DNA of 64,000 bases from Mesorhizobium sp. M2A.F.Ca.ET.046.03.2.1 (GTDB lineage: Bacteria; Pseudomonadota; Alphaproteobacteria; Rhizobiales; Rhizobiaceae). The notes under the pieces were generated by a model, which saw only the letters and a list, made by a program, of their open reading frames with translations, did no database searches and had not been told where the DNA came from. The translations under genes were made by a program, and so were the position numbers. Where the stretch lies: the NCBI RefSeq assembly GCF_003952425.1, contig NZ_CP034449.1, positions 2,170,001 to 2,234,000 of the forward strand, written 5' to 3'. Shown piece by piece: positions 17,954 to 28,573 of this stretch. The stretch's first letter is position 1. Each line of letters starts with the position of its first letter.

Positions 17954-18922
17954 TCAAAGCTGCTGGAGTTGCGGAAGCGTGAGTTGGTTGACGGCGTAGT
18001 CGCCGCCGGCATCGAGACCGGTGACCTCGGCAATCGCGTCGATGCGGCGCGAAGTTCCGCGGCCGGCGATGAAGACAATCAGATCAATTGCTTCGGCGAT
18101 GAGGCGCCGGGGGACGGTGACGACAGCTTCCTGCGCGAGTTGCTCAATGCGATAAAGGGCAGAGCGTGCCGAGTTGGCGTGGACGGTGGCGATGCCGCCT
18201 GGATGCCCGGTGTTCCATGCCTTCAGCATGTCGAGCGCTTCGGCGCCCCTCACCTCACCGACAATGATCCGGTCGGGCCGGAGCCGGAGCGTCGAGCGTA
18301 CGAGATCGGCAAGTGTGACCGAGCCCCGCCTCGTCCTCAACGCTACGCAGTCCTTTGCCGCGCATTGCAGTTCGCGTGTGTCCTCGATCAGGATCACCCG
18401 CTCGTCGCATTCGGCGACTTCCGCCAGCAGCGCATTGGCAAGCGTGGTCTTGCCAGACGAGGTGCCACCGGCCACAAGGATGTTGCGCCGTTCGCGCACC
18501 GCCTTCCTGAGCGCATCGGCCTGCTGGGGCTGCATGATCCGGTCGGCGACATAGTTGGCCAGCGTGTAGAGCTTGGCCGCCGGCTTGCGGATCGCAAAGC
18601 ACGGCGCCAACACGACAGGCGGCAGCAGGCCTTCAAACCGCTCACCGGATGGCAGTTCGGCACTGACGATCGGATTGTCGGCATGCGCCTCGGCGCGCAC
18701 GTGGGATGCCACCAGACGGATGATGCGTTCGGCCTCGGAGGGGTGCATGTGGACGTCGGTTTCGACGCGACCGTCTCCCAGTCGGTCGAGCCGCAGCGCG
18801 CCGTCGGGATTGACCATCACCTCGATGACCAGCGGATCGGCCAGGGCCTCGGTGATCGCTGGCCCCAGGGCGGTGCGGAGCATCGCGTGGCGGCGATGGT
18901 CGGTTTCCGGATGAGTGCTCAT
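17954..18922 (-). CDS. trbB: conjugal transfer ATPase TrbB (VirB11-like)
   Basis: 322 residues of the VirB11 hexameric ATPase family. N-terminal domain (DPLVIEVMVNPDGALRLDRL), Walker A at ILVAGGTSSGKTTLANALLA, Asp box VILIEDTRELQCAAKDCVAL, Walker B around RLRPDRIIVGEVRGAEALDM and the His box TGHPGGIATVHANSA. It switches the channel between pilus assembly and DNA transport. It overlaps the CopG-like gene upstream by 4 bases and is followed directly by trbC. Confidence 0.96.
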   Translation of the reverse strand: MSTHPETDHRRHAMLRTALGPAITEALADPLVIEVMVNPDGALRLDRLGDGRVETDVHMHPSEAERIIRLVASHVRAEAHADNPIVSAELPSGERFEGLLPPVVLAPCFAIRKPAAKLYTLANYVADRIMQPQQADALRKAVRERRNILVAGGTSSGKTTLANALLAEVAECDERVILIEDTRELQCAAKDCVALRTRRGSVTLADLVRSTLRLRPDRIIVGEVRGAEALDMLKAWNTGHPGGIATVHANSARSALYRIEQLAQEAVVTVPRRLIAEAIDLIVFIAGRGTSRRIDAIAEVTGLDAGGDYAVNQLTLPQLQQL

Positions 18923-19332
18923 CCTCCCCCTCCGACGCCATTCTCCTTATCAAGCGACCGTTTCCCAGACGCGATCTGGCGGCCGACCTGTTCGACGAAT
19001 TTGTCAAAGCGTTCTTGGGCGATCGCCTGCGTTGCTCGATCAGGGACCGGCGTGTGGGCATGCAGCGTGATCGAAAAGCGGATGAAGAGCGCCAGGCTCT
19101 CCAGGATCATCTCGGCATCGCGCCTGACGTGAGCAAGGTCGCGGGAGAGACGATCGAGCCTCACACCGTACCTCCGGTCGAGCTCATTCTCGCCCCGCCG
19201 CTCGATAAAGGCTTCGATCGCCTTCGCCACCACCGCGGATTTAGTCGTCGAGGGATCGCGGCTGAGGTTGTCCAGTTTCTCGCTGAGGTCGGGCTCGAGC
19301 AGAAACTGATGACGAATGCGGTGGGGCTTCAT
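18919..19332 (-). CDS. CopG/ribbon-helix-helix protein of the tra operon
   Basis: 137 residues from ATG 19332 (MKPHRIRHQFLLEPDLSEKL); an earlier in-frame start at 19389 adds a tail not seen in the family. The N-terminal ribbon-helix-helix (RHQFLLEPDLSEKLDNLSRD, STTKSAVVAKAIEAFIERRG) is followed by a helical C-terminus. A gene of this type sits between traG and trbB in most rhizobial and Tn4371-like ICEs. It may regulate the operon or assist the coupling protein. It overlaps trbB by 4 bases. Confidence 0.85.
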   Translation of the reverse strand: MKPHRIRHQFLLEPDLSEKLDNLSRDPSTTKSAVVAKAIEAFIERRGENELDRRYGVRLDRLSRDLAHVRRDAEMILESLALFIRFSITLHAHTPVPDRATQAIAQERFDKFVEQVGRQIASGKRSLDKENGVGGGG

Positions 19333-19450
19333 GTGGCTTGTTCTCGGCAGGCCGGCATTGCGCCGGCGATGAGAACAAGCATGAGACACCTGCCAGAAAT
19401 TGCTTATGGTCGTTATTTACGCTCAGATACGCTTTGGCTTTAGGCCGCGT

Positions 19451-21481
19451 TCAGAACCCGGGCACGATGTGCTTGTCGTCCTCCCTCCCCTCGTTGATGC
19501 CGTAAGCGCGCGCCGCGGTGGAAATCCGGTCCATCACACGTTTGTCCGCGAGCGCCTCGCTATCATCGTCGGCGGGCTTGAACAGATCGTCCTGCTCAGG
19601 CTCCTGAGAGGTGGCAATATGTTCTTCAGGCAATCCCGGATGGCGCTGTTGCTGAACACCGCCCTCGTCTTCAATTGCCGCACCGACGCTGTTATCGTCA
19701 GCAGCAAGACGGTGATCGGCACTGCGCACTTGTCCAGTCCAATCATCCGGGCGTGATGCAGGACAATCGGTGTAAGGACCGTCGCGCAACTCCGGCGCCG
19801 GCAGCACCCGCTCGGTGAAATTATGATCCTCGTAGTAGCGTAGCTTCTTCGCACGAATTGGCGGCAACCCGGAAACCAACACCAGTTCGTCCGATGCCGG
19901 CAGCTGCATCACCTCGCCCGGCGTCAGCAACGGTCGGGCCGTTTCCTGACGGCTTACCATCACGTGCGAAAGCCAAGGCGCGAGCCGATGGCCGGCATAG
20001 TTGCGCATCGACCTGAGTTCCGTCGCCGTACCGAGCGCGTCGGAGATGCGCTTGGCGGTGCGCTCGTCGTTGGAGGAAAAGGCAATCCGCACATGGCAGT
20101 TGTCGAGAATGGCGTTGTTCTCGCCATAGGCCTTCGAAATCTGGTTCAGGGATTGCGCGATCAGATATGCACGAATGCCGTAACCGGCCATGAAGGCCAG
20201 TGCCGTCTCGAAAAAGTCGAGGCGGCCGAGCGCCGGGAATTCGTCCAGCATCATGAGCAGTTGATGCTTCCGGCTCTTCTTTGGATCGCCTTCCAGACGC
20301 TCCGTCAGCCTGCGGCCGATCTGGTTGAGGACCAGTCGCACCAGCGGCTTGGTGCGGGAGATATCCGATGGCGGCACCACCAGATAGAGCGACATTGGGC
20401 GCTCGGCGTCCATGAGATCGACAATGCGCCAGTCGCAGGCCGACGTTACCGCGGCCACTGTCGGATCGCGGTAGAGACCGAGAAACGACATGGCGGTCGA
20501 AAGCACGCCCGAACGCTCGTTCTCGGATTTGTTCAGCACCTCGCGGGCGGCCGAGGCCACGACCGGATGGACCTGCGGCTTATCCGCAAGGCCTAAGTGG
20601 TTCGTCGTCATCATTCGCTGCAGTGTTGCGGCAAACGAACGTTGCGGATCCGAAAGGAAGGTGGCGACCCGGGCGAGTGTCTTTTCCTCTTCGGCGTAGA
20701 GCACGTGCAGGATGGTGCCGACCAACAGCGAGTGGCTTGTCTTCTCCCAATGATTTCGTCGCTCGAGCGCCCCTTCCGGATCGACCAAGATGTCGGCGAT
20801 GTTCTGGACGTCGCGGACCTCGTTTGGACCTTTGCGCACTTCCAGCAGCGGATTATAGCTCGCCGACCTCGGATCGGTCGGATTGAACAAAAGACAATAA
20901 GAGAACTTCGATCGCCAGCCGGAAGTCAGCTGCCAGTTCTCGCCCTTGATATCGTGAATGACGGCCGAGCCAGTCCAGGAGAGAAGCGTTGGAACAACGA
21001 GTCCGACGCCTTTGCCCGAACGGGTCGGAGCAAAGGCCATGACGTGTTCCGGGCCGTTATGGCGCAGATACCGGTCCTTCAGCTTGCCGAGGAAAACGCC
21101 CGCCGGATAAAGCAGCCCCGCCTTCTCGATCTCCCGAACCAAAGCCCATCGCGAGGAGCCATAGGTGGTGACCAGTCCCCTCTGTCTTGCCCTCCAGAGC
21201 GAACCGGCAATTGTGGCGGCGCAGCCCAAGAAGCCACTGACGCCAGCAAGCGCACCGGCCTTGTCGAAGACCTCGGGTGCATAGGCGTCGAAATGGAACC
21301 ACCATTCGAACAGTTTCCAAGGCTTGTAGATCGGCCAGCCGGCCAAAATAAACCAAGGCGCTCCGAGTGGCGGCTGATAGCCAAGCTGATGGGCGCACCA
21401 TTGCGTTGCCGTCCAGACGCCAACAATGACGATTGCGAACACAACGGCTATCTGACCGATAAGGAGCTTCGTCGGCGTCAC
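19451..21481 (-). CDS. traG: type IV coupling protein TraG (VirD4-like)
   Basis: 676 residues. Two N-terminal transmembrane regions (LIGQIAVVFAIVIVGVW and VSGFLGCAATIAGSLW) anchor it in the inner membrane. The motor domain has Walker A at FAPTRSGKGVGLVVPTLLSW (about residue 150) and Walker B at HQLLMMLDEFPALGRLDFFE, then FMAGYGIRAYLIAQSLNQIS. TraG delivers the relaxase-DNA complex to the Trb channel. The acidic C-terminal tail is typical. It heads the minus-strand traG-copG-trb operon. The defence cargo begins immediately upstream, separated from it by about 270 bases in which I see no gene. Confidence 0.95.
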   Translation of the reverse strand: MTPTKLLIGQIAVVFAIVIVGVWTATQWCAHQLGYQPPLGAPWFILAGWPIYKPWKLFEWWFHFDAYAPEVFDKAGALAGVSGFLGCAATIAGSLWRARQRGLVTTYGSSRWALVREIEKAGLLYPAGVFLGKLKDRYLRHNGPEHVMAFAPTRSGKGVGLVVPTLLSWTGSAVIHDIKGENWQLTSGWRSKFSYCLLFNPTDPRSASYNPLLEVRKGPNEVRDVQNIADILVDPEGALERRNHWEKTSHSLLVGTILHVLYAEEEKTLARVATFLSDPQRSFAATLQRMMTTNHLGLADKPQVHPVVASAAREVLNKSENERSGVLSTAMSFLGLYRDPTVAAVTSACDWRIVDLMDAERPMSLYLVVPPSDISRTKPLVRLVLNQIGRRLTERLEGDPKKSRKHQLLMMLDEFPALGRLDFFETALAFMAGYGIRAYLIAQSLNQISKAYGENNAILDNCHVRIAFSSNDERTAKRISDALGTATELRSMRNYAGHRLAPWLSHVMVSRQETARPLLTPGEVMQLPASDELVLVSGLPPIRAKKLRYYEDHNFTERVLPAPELRDGPYTDCPASRPDDWTGQVRSADHRLAADDNSVGAAIEDEGGVQQQRHPGLPEEHIATSQEPEQDDLFKPADDDSEALADKRVMDRISTAARAYGINEGREDDKHIVPGF

Positions 21482-21752
21482 GGTCGCAACCCTGCTGTTT
21501 TAGTAGACTGAAGCAGGATGGCGCGATGCTCCAACGGATCGAAGATACCCGACGTACGCGTCCATGCGATCCGACGGGCGTTCCCCAACTGAGTGGCTTG
21601 CCCTGGCGGCAATGTGGTGAGCGTCTCGAGTGGTAGACCGTGGACTGACGGCTACCGGCAGGGTCGCAGGCAAATACCAGACGCTGCGCTTTGATGGGCG
21701 CGGAGTCTTGAATTTAACCAGGAACAGCTGCCTCCGAGCGAACGCGGAGCCA

Positions 21753-24700
21753 CTAACGGCTGCGCAGCAGGTTGATCGCATCCCAAAGCCACCCGGCAGG
21801 CTCTGTCTCCAATTGCGCTGCAATCGCCTCGAGCAACGTCAGACAGGCCAACAGGCTTGATGGCCAAGCATCCGCCAATACGACGGCAAGCTTGGCGAAT
21901 CGGCCCATGCAGCCGTCCAGCGTATCCGAACTGACGGACGAGAATTCCCAAATGGCTTCGGTCAGGCGGTGGAACGTCGACACCACCGGCGTCTTCAGTG
22001 ACAACTCGGAAACGCGCTCGCCAGGGTGGTTGTTCTGCGCTTCCGTTGCCGCAGCACGCAGCATCTGGCAGAAGGAATCAAAATCACTATCCTTGCCGAA
22101 AAGTTGAGCCCGGTAGCGCAGCGCCGCACCCCAGGCCGTCCCATCTTCGGTTTTAAAATCCGGCAAGCTGTCGGGCCTACCGATCAGCGAACGCAGCCCT
22201 GCTCTGGCCTCGGCATCGATATCGTTTACGCCCAACATCCAAAGCAGCGGCCAATATCCCCTTGCGTCCTCACCGACCTCCGCATCTGCTATTTTTTGCA
22301 TAAGCAACAAGGCCAGTGCCTGTGGCGAGCGTTCATTGAACGGAGAAGGCAATTCAACTACGCCGGCTGCAGCCGCCAGCACCGCCGGGTCCACGTCGAG
22401 CCAACAGTTCTTCGGTTCGGAACCGCCACCGGGAAGCCAGAGTTCGGGGTGCGGGAGCCAGCTGCTTCCAACTTGCCTCGCTAGAATGCTGCGCAACCCG
22501 TCACGTTGGGCATTATTCAAGCGACCCCCAATATCCCGGATGGCGTGCGCTATGGCTGCGCCGGCAATCTCGCGCCAGGTGCCACCGAAGGGATCCAGAA
22601 GGCGACCGCCGAACGATTGCGATCGGTGAAAGACATCATCTACGCGCTGCTTAAGGAAGCCGTCGATGATCTGCGCCGTCTCCTTGGGCGCGGCGCCTTG
22701 GTTCTCTAGGATTTCTAGAACGGCGTTCGCGTGCACCCAGAGCAATACCGAGCGTTCGGGCTCCGGAACCTGCTGCCATTCTTGACGTCGAGCCGCGCTG
22801 CGGAAGGCGAGCCGCAACAAGGCTATATGTAAGACTCCGTAGACCTCCCATGGCTTGGCAAGACTACTGATATCGAGGTTCTGCCGCCCCGCCTTGAAGA
22901 GCGTCGCGAACAAGGCTGTGCGGACCATCGGCGTCGGACCAGCCAGATCAAGCGCTTTCTCGAAACCAATTTCGTCGACTGCCGAGACGATGGCGCCATT
23001 GATGCTGGTGCCGAGTTCAAAAGGAATGCTGCCGACGCGTGCTAGGGCTCCGAACGGGCCGATTTCATCTCGCAATTGGATGAAGGACTGATTGAGCCAG
23101 CCCTCAGCCGACACATCGATGGTGGATGACAGACGCAAGAACTGGCGGATGCTATCGGGGTGCGGAGGAAGGAGCAGTTCCTTGTCGCTGCTTCGGTTCT
23201 TGCTGATTTGTTCCTGCAGTCGGCGCAAGCGGCAGGTCATGGCCTTGGCCCGGGCGCAGCCCAGCAACTCACGCCGCGTTTTGGCGTCGGGATTCTCTGC
23301 AATCTGCCGAGTGATCACATCGAACTCGGAACCTCCTAGATCGAACCAGGATGGATGGCGTTTTAGGGCACGCAGGCGCTGCTCGACATCGCCGGACTCG
23401 AGCTCTAGCCGATCGTCCGCAACACTGGCCGACTTTTTCCCGCTTTTGACCAAGATGGCCGTTGGTCGATCGGGCGCCGGGATAGCGTCCGGGATGATAG
23501 TAATGACGGCCTTCCGGTTGCCACTCAGCATGGGCACTGTCGACTTGCCGGTCGCGTAGGCTTCGGCGATCGCCACGTAGAATTGCTCGGCCTCGAACCT
23601 GAAGTTTTTGCTGAACCCGATGGTCTCCACCTCACGCAAGCCGACGAGACCGCTCAGCAGCTTGTGCCTCTGCAAATCCAGCCGCCAGTCGTGAGGGAAT
23701 GAATTCACATAGTCTAGGATGACGCCGACGAGCATCTGCTCCGTTACATCCGGATGGCTACTGTCAAGCTTGCCGAGGCTGGTCAACGCCTCGGCAAGGA
23801 AATCCACCAGCCGTGCTCGAAACTTCGGACGGATCTCAAGCCCGGGTTCGACGATGGCTCCTATCACCCATTGAATGAGCCTGGTGCGACGTTCCCGCGC
23901 CTGGCGGAAGGAGTTGCCTCGAACGTCGAACATGGCGGTAAGGACCGAGAGGTATTGGAGGAACAGCAGTTCCTCCCGACCCTCTATGGTCCGGTTTTCG
24001 CGAGGCAGGAACTTTGCCTGCTCGACACGAAGATGGCGAGAGGTCCAATGGGCAGTAGCATTAAGCCTTGCCTCACCAACGTTGGGCCGGCTCCACAGTG
24101 CGGCAAACACTTTCCCGGCCAGCCCTAAGAGGCGGGATAGGAAGAACAGTTCCGGTTCACCGGGCGTCGTTCCGCCGGCTTTATCAATCAGGTGGCACGA
24201 GTTCGCGAACTGGACGGTGAAATCCCGTCGAATGGCAGCGAGTTCATCGCTTTCAACGAGCCCGGGGCCGTCCATTGGCGCCGCTAGCAGCGCATCGACG
24301 ACGGTGTCTACATTTGGCAAAGTGTACCCGTAACCCGCTCGTCGAAGCCGTTTGGTGAGGTGAACCCGCTCTGGCTCCCCAATACTCCGGGACAATCGAT
24401 CGAGGACATTCGCTACATCGATAATCGTGGCGTTACCGATCTTGCCGACCAGCGACAATTTCCGATCCTCTGCCCAGATATCGCACGGCTCGTCTTCCGC
24501 TGCTCGGATCAGGCTGAGGAACAGATGCGCACCAGCGCCACAGTTCTTGAGGTCCTGGCGGTCTCTGTGATCGACTGGCAGGAACTGCCAGGTGCCGGCG
24601 TCAGCCTTACGAGCCACCAGTTGCCGCAGCTCCGTGATCTTGTCGGCCAGTTTTCGTCCCTGGACATGCTCGTCGAACCCTGCAAGCCATCGAGTCTTGC

Positions 24701-27700
24701 TTTGCTGGTCGACCGCCAACGCGACATCCTGCATGAGCCGATCGAGAAGCCCAACACGCTGCAGCGTGACGAGGTCTCCCGGCGACACGGCAAATTCCAG
24801 CGGGTCGGTTAGGTGCGACGCCGGTTCTACCGGCCCTAGCGATAGCTCTCCCAGTGCTTTGTCACCGAGAACGCAGTCCATGCCGCGGGCAACTAGTTGC
24901 GCAATTAGACTTGCAAGCGGCACATCGGACGACGCCGGATCGTCATCGGGTTCGACGACCAAGCGCCGAAGAGACGCATATGTCGGAGCAGGGGCAAAAA
25001 GGCCGTCTTCGAGCCGCTTCCGAACGTCTCGCGCCTCGTCAGACACTTGCCCGAACCGACCCCCGAGCTCGCTTTCCATCGACCGCAATATTTCAGGCGT
25101 CTCATTGGGCAGCAGAATTCTGGCCCAAGCATGCTCAAGATGCTCCAACAGCCCCAGCTCGTTGCCCAACAACAGGGCCGTAATGTCGAGGACCAACTGA
25201 TCCCTTGGAACCTCGGCTTTCGCGCCACGGGTGCCGCTCCGAAGCAAGAACGGTTTGCCTTCGACTTTGCCATCGTCGTCTAGTCGCGGTGGTGCCGCGA
25301 AAGGCTTATGGAAGAACGAGGCCAATTCAGCTGGCCGTCCGTCGAAAACCAGGTGCAGTGGTATTTCAGCCTTGAGCCATTTTTCCGTCAGGTTCGCATC
25401 GGCCTTCTGGAGTCGATCGGCGTTTTCGCGCGCAAACTGGATAGCCTCTTCCACGGTGTTGATGACGACGATTCCGGATGGCTCGGCATCGGGTCCGAAC
25501 AGACGAGGCATGATTGCTCGCGCCGCAGCCTGAACACCGAGCTGATTGACGAGGGCGAGGGCGTCAGGAAGCAGTCGGTGATTCAGACGTTCAAAGGAAA
25601 TCCCCTCGAGCAGACGTCGCGCCAGCTCTGGGTCTTCGTACTTGAGCTCGGCTGCGATCCTGAGCAACGCCGTGGCTGAACTGTCGGCCGGCGGTTGTCG
25701 GCCGCGAATGGTCGCTGCCGCGCCAGTCACGTCGCCGATCTGTAGGCGCATCAATGCAACTTCAAATGCAAGCTCGTTGCTGTTGTCGTCGGCACGCATC
25801 TCTTCGAGTGCCCGCAGCGCGAGGCTGGCATCCCCCAACAAGAGCCTCGACTTGGCAACGAGAACGCGCAAGGCGGTGGGCAGCCGGGAATCATGGAACC
25901 AGATGGCTTGGTCGTTCGCGAGAGCGACAACATCCTGATGTAGATTCAGGGCGAACGCAGCTCGCAGTGCGATTTCGGCGGCATGCGACGTACCGAAAGA
26001 CAGAAGAGAAGCGCGGCGTTCGTTGACCTCGAGCCACTTGCCATTGAGCGCCAGCGTCTCGAAGGCAGCCAGTTGCATGTCGGCGACTAGGGCACCGGTG
26101 TCCAGCATCGCCAGCAGGCTGCTGGCGTTCCCGTCGCTCTTGATCTTGCCCAGCGCGTCGTTGAACTTCTGGGTCTGGCCGTCACTGCCCTTCCCAGTCA
26201 GCAATTCGATCCAGTAGTCCACGAGTTTGACATCAGCTTCTCCGGTGAAGAGCTTTCGGTGTCGCCGTAGCGCCGAAATAGCCCGGGACTTGGCCCCTCG
26301 CGTGAAAGTCAGGTGAGCGACCGCGACAGCATGCGAGGCATCTCCGCCGCCGCTCTTTAGTCGGGCATTCAAAGCTCGCACGACCCCCTCTTGATCGAAC
26401 GACAAGCCGGCGGAAGTTGCCCAGACCACCGCGCCGGGGTGCGGATTGTTTCCGGAAAGAAGCACTGTCGCGAAGCGGCTGGCCTCTGTGAATCGAGCTG
26501 GATTTAGAATCAGGCAAGCAAGCCGCCAGACTTGAAGGTCCGCAGCTTGCCCACTCGTGTCTACGGCACGCGACAAGATGTCAAAGATGCGCTCCGCCCC
26601 ATCGAGCGCGTCGCGAGCGTCCTGCGTGTCGCGAAACAACCCCGCTGGCATGGGATTAGGAAATGTCGACAGTATCGGTGCGACTTTATCACTGAGCGCG
26701 AAGTTGAAGCGTACGACCGCCGCCGCCCATTGAACCGCAAACTGACGGGGTGCCAAATGTTCCACTGCAGAAATGGTCGCCAAGGCAGCATGTCGGTCGT
26801 GCCAAAGCTGGGCGATCGAACGGAGACGCTCTGGTTCGTAGGCGTCGTCCGTCGGTGAGGTGTTTGGCCAGGCATCTAAGACGGCAATAGCCTCGGCTGG
26901 TCTTTCGAGCTCAAGTAGGAGACCCGCGCGGGCGCCGGCCTCAGCAGAGGTAGTGGGGTTGCCAACGAGTGCCAGGGCGAAATCGGCATCCACCTCCAAT
27001 CGCGCAACGAGCACCGAGGGCGTTCGGTCCGAAGAAGGCGCATAGACATCCGCCTCGCCATAACAGGACTTTGCGAGCGCAAGATCATTATTTCGGACCG
27101 CCAGCGACCCTTCCGCGCGAAGGAACTTCGCTTTCAGGTCCGGGGACAGCATGTCCCAGGACAGCCGGTCAGCCTTCAGGTTATCGACTAGGGCACGCAG
27201 CGGCTTATTGATGCCTTCGCGGAGCCGCTGAAGAGCATCTTCTAATTGGTTTGCTATCGCATCACCCAAACGCTGCCGCACTGCACCTGCGACTCCACTC
27301 AACGACTGGGCAGCCTGCGCGGTTGCGGTAGAATTGGCCGTTGACCCGCTAGGATTTGGCAAGTTCGCCCTTGCCGCCATAGCCGTAGCTGCACCGATGG
27401 CCTCCAGCCAGCCGGGGTGAAAGAACTTCGCGATCGCATGCGGTATTGGCCTGAGCTTGTCGGTGAGCTTTTTCAGCCCCCAAACCTCGTAGCCTATGCC
27501 TAGCGCCTTGAACCGAGCGCTTTCGACCGCAATTTGAGCGTTTAGGCGGTCATCGTTGAGTTCGACCGAGACGGCAAGGACGAACCGCTTGACACCCTTT
27601 TCCTTCCAATGCCCGCCGATGTGGTCGAGGAAGTCGTTGCTCCATCCCTTTAGTTTAGCGGGCTGGATGCTCCGATAGCATTTGCACGAAATGACCAGCA

Positions 27701-27941
27701 TGGGTTTCTGGTCATCCGAGAAGCCTTCAATATCCACGCCGAATTGCTCAACACCCGACGTTCGCTTCAGCTCGGCGCGAATGATTCCCGGTTCTTTTTC
27801 GGAGACATCCGCAAGGATCTCCTCGAAATCTTCGTCGTGCATCTCGTGGAGGGGCAGACGCCGCTGATTTGGCGCAGGCGGCAATGACCGAAGCTCGTTG
27901 CTTGGCTGACTCTTTTCGTTTTTCGCTTTCTTTCGAGCCAT
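21753..27941 (-). CDS. giant protein: Mrr-like nuclease domain plus helical repeats
   Basis: About 2062 residues from ATG 27941 (a TTG two codons earlier is also possible). A basic leader is followed at residues ~30-150 by a PD-(D/E)xK restriction-endonuclease-like domain: DEDFEEILADVSEKEP supplies the first acid, EQFGVDIEGF the Asp, and MLVISCKCYRS the (S/Q)xK pair, as in Mrr/RecB-like nucleases. The rest is a very long, mostly helical array in which A/L-rich helix pairs of about 34-40 residues resemble degenerate TPRs. I see no Walker A, protease or methylase motif. Single very large nuclease-repeat proteins are typical of anti-phage cargo. Function, target and trigger are unknown. It is the first cargo gene next to traG, on the same strand. 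Confidence 0.75.
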   Translation of the reverse strand: MARKKAKNEKSQPSNELRSLPPAPNQRRLPLHEMHDEDFEEILADVSEKEPGIIRAELKRTSGVEQFGVDIEGFSDDQKPMLVISCKCYRSIQPAKLKGWSNDFLDHIGGHWKEKGVKRFVLAVSVELNDDRLNAQIAVESARFKALGIGYEVWGLKKLTDKLRPIPHAIAKFFHPGWLEAIGAATAMAARANLPNPSGSTANSTATAQAAQSLSGVAGAVRQRLGDAIANQLEDALQRLREGINKPLRALVDNLKADRLSWDMLSPDLKAKFLRAEGSLAVRNNDLALAKSCYGEADVYAPSSDRTPSVLVARLEVDADFALALVGNPTTSAEAGARAGLLLELERPAEAIAVLDAWPNTSPTDDAYEPERLRSIAQLWHDRHAALATISAVEHLAPRQFAVQWAAAVVRFNFALSDKVAPILSTFPNPMPAGLFRDTQDARDALDGAERIFDILSRAVDTSGQAADLQVWRLACLILNPARFTEASRFATVLLSGNNPHPGAVVWATSAGLSFDQEGVVRALNARLKSGGGDASHAVAVAHLTFTRGAKSRAISALRRHRKLFTGEADVKLVDYWIELLTGKGSDGQTQKFNDALGKIKSDGNASSLLAMLDTGALVADMQLAAFETLALNGKWLEVNERRASLLSFGTSHAAEIALRAAFALNLHQDVVALANDQAIWFHDSRLPTALRVLVAKSRLLLGDASLALRALEEMRADDNSNELAFEVALMRLQIGDVTGAAATIRGRQPPADSSATALLRIAAELKYEDPELARRLLEGISFERLNHRLLPDALALVNQLGVQAAARAIMPRLFGPDAEPSGIVVINTVEEAIQFARENADRLQKADANLTEKWLKAEIPLHLVFDGRPAELASFFHKPFAAPPRLDDDGKVEGKPFLLRSGTRGAKAEVPRDQLVLDITALLLGNELGLLEHLEHAWARILLPNETPEILRSMESELGGRFGQVSDEARDVRKRLEDGLFAPAPTYASLRRLVVEPDDDPASSDVPLASLIAQLVARGMDCVLGDKALGELSLGPVEPASHLTDPLEFAVSPGDLVTLQRVGLLDRLMQDVALAVDQQSKTRWLAGFDEHVQGRKLADKITELRQLVARKADAGTWQFLPVDHRDRQDLKNCGAGAHLFLSLIRAAEDEPCDIWAEDRKLSLVGKIGNATIIDVANVLDRLSRSIGEPERVHLTKRLRRAGYGYTLPNVDTVVDALLAAPMDGPGLVESDELAAIRRDFTVQFANSCHLIDKAGGTTPGEPELFFLSRLLGLAGKVFAALWSRPNVGEARLNATAHWTSRHLRVEQAKFLPRENRTIEGREELLFLQYLSVLTAMFDVRGNSFRQARERRTRLIQWVIGAIVEPGLEIRPKFRARLVDFLAEALTSLGKLDSSHPDVTEQMLVGVILDYVNSFPHDWRLDLQRHKLLSGLVGLREVETIGFSKNFRFEAEQFYVAIAEAYATGKSTVPMLSGNRKAVITIIPDAIPAPDRPTAILVKSGKKSASVADDRLELESGDVEQRLRALKRHPSWFDLGGSEFDVITRQIAENPDAKTRRELLGCARAKAMTCRLRRLQEQISKNRSSDKELLLPPHPDSIRQFLRLSSTIDVSAEGWLNQSFIQLRDEIGPFGALARVGSIPFELGTSINGAIVSAVDEIGFEKALDLAGPTPMVRTALFATLFKAGRQNLDISSLAKPWEVYGVLHIALLRLAFRSAARRQEWQQVPEPERSVLLWVHANAVLEILENQGAAPKETAQIIDGFLKQRVDDVFHRSQSFGGRLLDPFGGTWREIAGAAIAHAIRDIGGRLNNAQRDGLRSILARQVGSSWLPHPELWLPGGGSEPKNCWLDVDPAVLAAAAGVVELPSPFNERSPQALALLLMQKIADAEVGEDARGYWPLLWMLGVNDIDAEARAGLRSLIGRPDSLPDFKTEDGTAWGAALRYRAQLFGKDSDFDSFCQMLRAAATEAQNNHPGERVSELSLKTPVVSTFHRLTEAIWEFSSVSSDTLDGCMGRFAKLAVVLADAWPSSLLACLTLLEAIAAQLETEPAGWLWDAINLLRSR

Positions 27942-28573
27942 CCTCAATCGTTACACATATCTCTGCCGGCGACCTCGATGCCAATCGGCGCCAAGTAAAG
28001 TGACTCAGATACCCTGATTCTCGATTGACGGAGAACATGTTGCCGTCAAGGTGCAAAATTCACTGCAGCAACGGTCGATGCCCTGGTTTACGAAGCTGTT
28101 CAGTCCAATTCGTGGGAGGTTGATAGTAGTTGCCGTCGCTCCGCAACTAGCCAGGCGTGAGTGAGTGGCATTTTCACAATGGTACGGCCTCCGCTCAAAT
28201 GGCTGAATTGGCCCGTGAGCCGACTGACCGGCCTCGGCGGTGAGATGTTCTCCGATAAGTCGCCGCTAGCAATCGAAGCGCTGCAACTGATCCCCTCTCA
28301 TTACCCGTTTCCGGCATGACCGCCGTTCGGCATCAGACGGTGACGCCAACTCACTGAGAATGCGAACGAACCAGTGCTTTCTGCAATGCGCAAGGTGGCC
28401 ATCGTCGACCTGATTGCTGTCGGCCCGCGTAACGACATTAACCGACGACGAGCGCAGGCATCTCGTAGCGGCCGACATCGCCGAGCTGGATGTCGAAGCG
28501 GACGATGAGCCGAATACTGAGAACTGAATGTCTGAAATGCTAAAGCGGTCGGAAGAAAGTGGCGGCCTAGCGC
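27942..28573. other. gene-free stretch between two cargo genes
   Basis: No gene supported. On the plus strand at about 28440-28525 one frame reads DERRHLVAADIAELDVEADD and ends in a stop after EPNTEN. It could be the tail of a lost gene, since it has no start. The part next to 27941 should carry the promoter of the giant nuclease gene. Confidence 0.4.

Noticed and set aside
17969..19132. 387-codon open frame on the plus strand antisense to trbB and the CopG-like gene
   Set aside because: It is the high-GC complement of a well-conserved VirB11 gene and shows no family features of its own.
20597..21511. 304-codon plus-strand frame opposite traG
   Set aside because: Antisense to a clear VirD4-type gene with intact Walker motifs; no recognisable domain.
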